Shown: in pieces, positions 53,245 through 55,017 of the stretch
How the letters are laid out: the number at the start of each line of letters is the position of its first letter
Numbering within the stretch: the first letter of the stretch is position 1
Notes under the pieces: generated by a model
Told to the model about the DNA's origin: nothing
Databases searched by the model: none
Seen by the model: only the letters and a program-made list of their open reading frames with translations
From: an uncultured Saprospiraceae bacterium
GTDB lineage: Bacteria > Bacteroidota > Bacteroidia > Chitinophagales > Saprospiraceae
NCBI GenBank assembly: GCA_938008185.1
Contig: CALLLR010000144.1
Location: 1-55,017, forward strand
Length of the DNA: 55,017 bases
Reading direction: 5' to 3'
Translations under genes and position numbers: made by a program

Positions 53245-53282
53245 ATCGAAATCAAACCTGGCGTTTGGTTTCGATTTTTTTA
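53245..53282 (+). terminator. Intrinsic terminator of the lipoprotein-sigma-anti-sigma operon
   Basis: The 13-base arms at 53245-53257 and 53263-53275 pair with one G-U pair around a 5-base loop, followed by a T-run. It lies 26 bp after the stop codon. Confidence 0.85.
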
Positions 53283-53385
53283 TTAAAGTTTTTAATCAAG
53301 GCCGGTAATTTTTTAATGCTGAGATCATTGAATTATAAAAAACTTTTTCTCAAAACCTATCGAAACCTTCTTAATGAACCTCCAT

Positions 53386-54582
53386 TTAAATAATTCTAAT
53401 AAAAGGTAAAACCGTTCCTTTTTCAAAAACATCTTTTCCCCTTGGTACTTCTAAAAAAGCAGTGGCGCCGACCAGGTTTGCCAAATCTCCGCTACCATTT
53501 CCTTCAATTGGGGTAGCTAATAAATTACCCGCTTTGTCGTTAGTAATTTTTACCTGCGCAAAATAAGTCAAATCTGGTTTAAAATGAATCGGTGCCGTGA
53601 GCGCAGCGTATTGCGTTGGCACTACCGACCGACTCAGACATTTTTGGAGCCACGGAAGAAAGTAAATTTGTGCACACATAAAGGAAGAAACCGGATTACC
53701 CGGAAAGGCAAAAACGGTAGCACCTTTGGGATACTGTCCAAACCAAAACGGCTTTCCAGGTCGTTGTTTTATTTTATGAAATATTTTTTTGACACCTAGC
53801 TGATCCATCGCTTCCGGTAGAAAATCAAATTTTCCTTTGGAGACCCCACCGCTCATTAATACCACATCATACTCGATTAGGAGTTCTTTCAAAATGCTGG
53901 TAATTTCCTTAAAATCATCATTCAAATGACGATGTACTGCCGATATTCCGAAGTGCTGCAAAATCGCTGACAATTGGTAAACATTGGATTTACGAATTTG
54001 GTGCGAAAGCGGTTGATCGGCTATCTCCACCAGTTCGTCCCCCGTAGATAAGATGATTACCCTGGGTAGCTTACTAACTTTGAGTTTGGTTTTACCGATA
54101 GTTGCAGCGATCCCGATGGCTGCCGGATTCAGTCGGTAACCAGTCTGTAGTAGCTCGGTTCCCTGTGGACGATCACTTCCCTTCCGGTGTACGTTTTGTC
54201 CATCCCGGATGGCATCTGTCGTAACGAAAGCGAATCCATTTTCTATTCGAAGATCTTCGTATCTAATAATGGTATCAGCTCCGTTTGGTAACATCGCACC
54301 CGTCATAATTTCCACGCAGGTATTCGAATGAGACAAAGTAATCTGTGGTAGTCCGGCGGCTCCGATTCCGTCGATTTTAAAGTTCCGCGTACCTGCTGCG
54401 AAGTCCCCGTACCGGATCGCAATCCCATCCATCGTGACCCGATCGTACGGCGGAGAATCCCGGTCGGCCCTCAATGGCTCCCTCAAAATCCGGCCGATGG
54501 CTTGCATTAAGGGAACGGATTCTATGCCAAAATCCCGGGTGGTTTCATAAATCAATTTTCGGGCTTCGTGGACGGTAATCAT
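53386..54582 (-). CDS. moeA: Molybdopterin molybdenumtransferase
   Basis: This enzyme inserts molybdate into molybdopterin to make active molybdenum cofactor. The 398-residue protein shows PPYDRVTMDGIAIR, CVEIMTGAMLPNGADTIIRYED, the MogA-like domain with VIILSTGDELVE and VVLMSGGVSKGKFDF, and PVSSFMCAQIYFLPWL, all typical of MoeA. Domain IV ends the protein. It is the only cofactor-synthesis gene in the window and lies about 5.4 kb from the sulfite-oxidase-type enzyme, a likely client. It is convergent with the anti-sigma operon. Confidence 0.95.
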   Translation of the reverse strand: MITVHEARKLIYETTRDFGIESVPLMQAIGRILREPLRADRDSPPYDRVTMDGIAIRYGDFAAGTRNFKIDGIGAAGLPQITLSHSNTCVEIMTGAMLPNGADTIIRYEDLRIENGFAFVTTDAIRDGQNVHRKGSDRPQGTELLQTGYRLNPAAIGIAATIGKTKLKVSKLPRVIILSTGDELVEIADQPLSHQIRKSNVYQLSAILQHFGISAVHRHLNDDFKEITSILKELLIEYDVVLMSGGVSKGKFDFLPEAMDQLGVKKIFHKIKQRPGKPFWFGQYPKGATVFAFPGNPVSSFMCAQIYFLPWLQKCLSRSVVPTQYAALTAPIHFKPDLTYFAQVKITNDKAGNLLATPIEGNGSGDLANLVGATAFLEVPRGKDVFEKGTVLPFIRII

Positions 54583-54807
54583 ATTGTTGAGTTGTTGAGG
54601 CGCTTTGCTTGTTGATTCTGTTCTGCGAATATGCGGAGTTGTTGATTCTTGACCCCAGTTTAGAATCTAGACCGGAACAAGTTTATTTCATTTTATTTGT
54701 AAAATAATAGATACGGACCTTTTCTTTTACCGTGCCTTCCCTTCGGGTAAAAAAGATATATCTTGCCACAAGATAAGCTCGGATGAAAACAGTCGGAAGA
54801 TAGCAAA
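54583..54807. other. Gap between moeA start and the aldolase terminator
   Basis: This region of about 225 bp holds the moeA promoter. Short CTTTGCTTGTTGATT and TTGTTGATTCT copies (54608-54650) resemble a block at 45474-45490. No ORF was seen. Confidence 0.35.
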
Positions 54808-54837
54808 AAGCCACGTACCAATTAAGGTACGCGGCTT
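54808..54837 (-). terminator. Intrinsic terminator of the aldolase gene
   Basis: The 12-base arms AAGCCACGTACC and GGTACGCGGCTT pair with one G-U pair around AATTAA. The minus-strand transcript continues into a T-rich stretch. It lies 30 bp after the stop codon. Confidence 0.85.
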
Positions 54838-54866
54838 ATATTTTATAAATATAATTTATTTAAATT

Positions 54867-55017
54867 TTAGCCTAAGACATTTACACAATTCAAATCTTCA
54901 AAAGCCGTTTTCAAACGAACTACAAAAGATTCCTCTGCTACCCGCAACCATTTTCTTGGATCGTAGTATTTTTTGTTAGGCTTATCCTCTCCATCCGGGT
55001 TACCGATTTGAGCCTGT
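54867..55017 (-). CDS. fbaA: Class II fructose-bisphosphate aldolase, C-terminal fragment
   Basis: Only the last 49 codons are inside the window. The sequence NPDGEDKPNKKYYDPRKWL followed by RVAEESFVVRLKTAFEDLNCVNVLG matches the C-terminus of the long (FbaA-type) class II aldolase, a glycolytic and gluconeogenic zinc enzyme. The gene continues past the right edge. It was too short to be listed as an ORF but is followed by a clear terminator. Confidence 0.88.
   Translation of the reverse strand, partial: QAQIGNPDGEDKPNKKYYDPRKWLRVAEESFVVRLKTAFEDLNCVNVLG

Overview
The window comes from a member of the Bacteroidota, most likely the Saprospiria (Lewinella-like), at medium confidence for the class. 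The reasons: two large secreted proteins end in type IX secretion (T9SS) sorting domains; a porT-family gene overlaps ubiE; start codons rarely have Shine-Dalgarno sequences; several upstream regions carry the Bacteroidota TAnnTTTG -7 motif; and many predicted lipoproteins and secreted proteins appear. Gene density is ordinary for a chromosome. No tRNA, rRNA, CRISPR array, phage gene or transposase was seen.

Layout. 1-7.0 kb: malic enzyme (maeB), malate dehydrogenase, a secreted M43 zinc metalloprotease, an ECF sigma factor and thyA. 7.3-13 kb: START-domain protein, membrane-anchored thioredoxin, alpha/beta hydrolase, gpsA, a DUF2459-type protein and a small NTF2-like lipoprotein. 13.3-20.9 kb: beta-helix T9SS cargo protein, a 1634-residue TamB-like protein and a GlsB/YeaQ-type membrane protein. 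21-25 kb: overlapping NarL-type response regulator and TPR histidine kinase, an unknown protein, a 90-residue orphan T9SS-sorting-domain-like ORF between two direct repeats, and a possible structured RNA. 25-39.5 kb, nearly all minus strand: ABC-F ATPase, YqgE/AlgH, AcpH-like, pruA, DinB-like, coaD, two unknown proteins, TPR protein, gyrA and a secreted unknown. 40-46 kb: ubiE-porT, fabD, a pterin operon (PTPS-type enzyme plus folE) and a LytS/LytTR two-component pair. 46-55 kb: sulfite-oxidase-type molybdoenzyme with a cytochrome-like lipoprotein, Crp/Fnr regulator, a lipoprotein-ECF sigma-trans-envelope anti-sigma operon, moeA and the 3' end of a class II fructose-bisphosphate aldolase gene.

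How genes work together. MaeB and Mdh handle malate. PTPS and FolE act in sequence on pterins. The sulfite oxidase needs molybdenum cofactor, and MoeA nearby inserts molybdate. PorT belongs to the T9SS system that would export the M43 protease and beta-helix protein. The operon at 49.4-53.2 kb looks like a complete envelope-sensing unit: a surface lipoprotein, an ECF sigma factor, and a regulator that appears to have an inner-membrane helix, a long periplasmic linker and an outer-membrane barrel in one chain. This resembles the dual membrane-spanning anti-sigma (Dma) architecture described in Bacteroides and is the most striking protein system here.

The intergenic DNA carries at least two dispersed short repeat families. 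One has four copies of about 45-80 bp; the other is MITE-like with terminal inverted repeats. There are also tandem repeats and several clear intrinsic terminators. Assignments rest on reading the translations by eye; no database search was possible.
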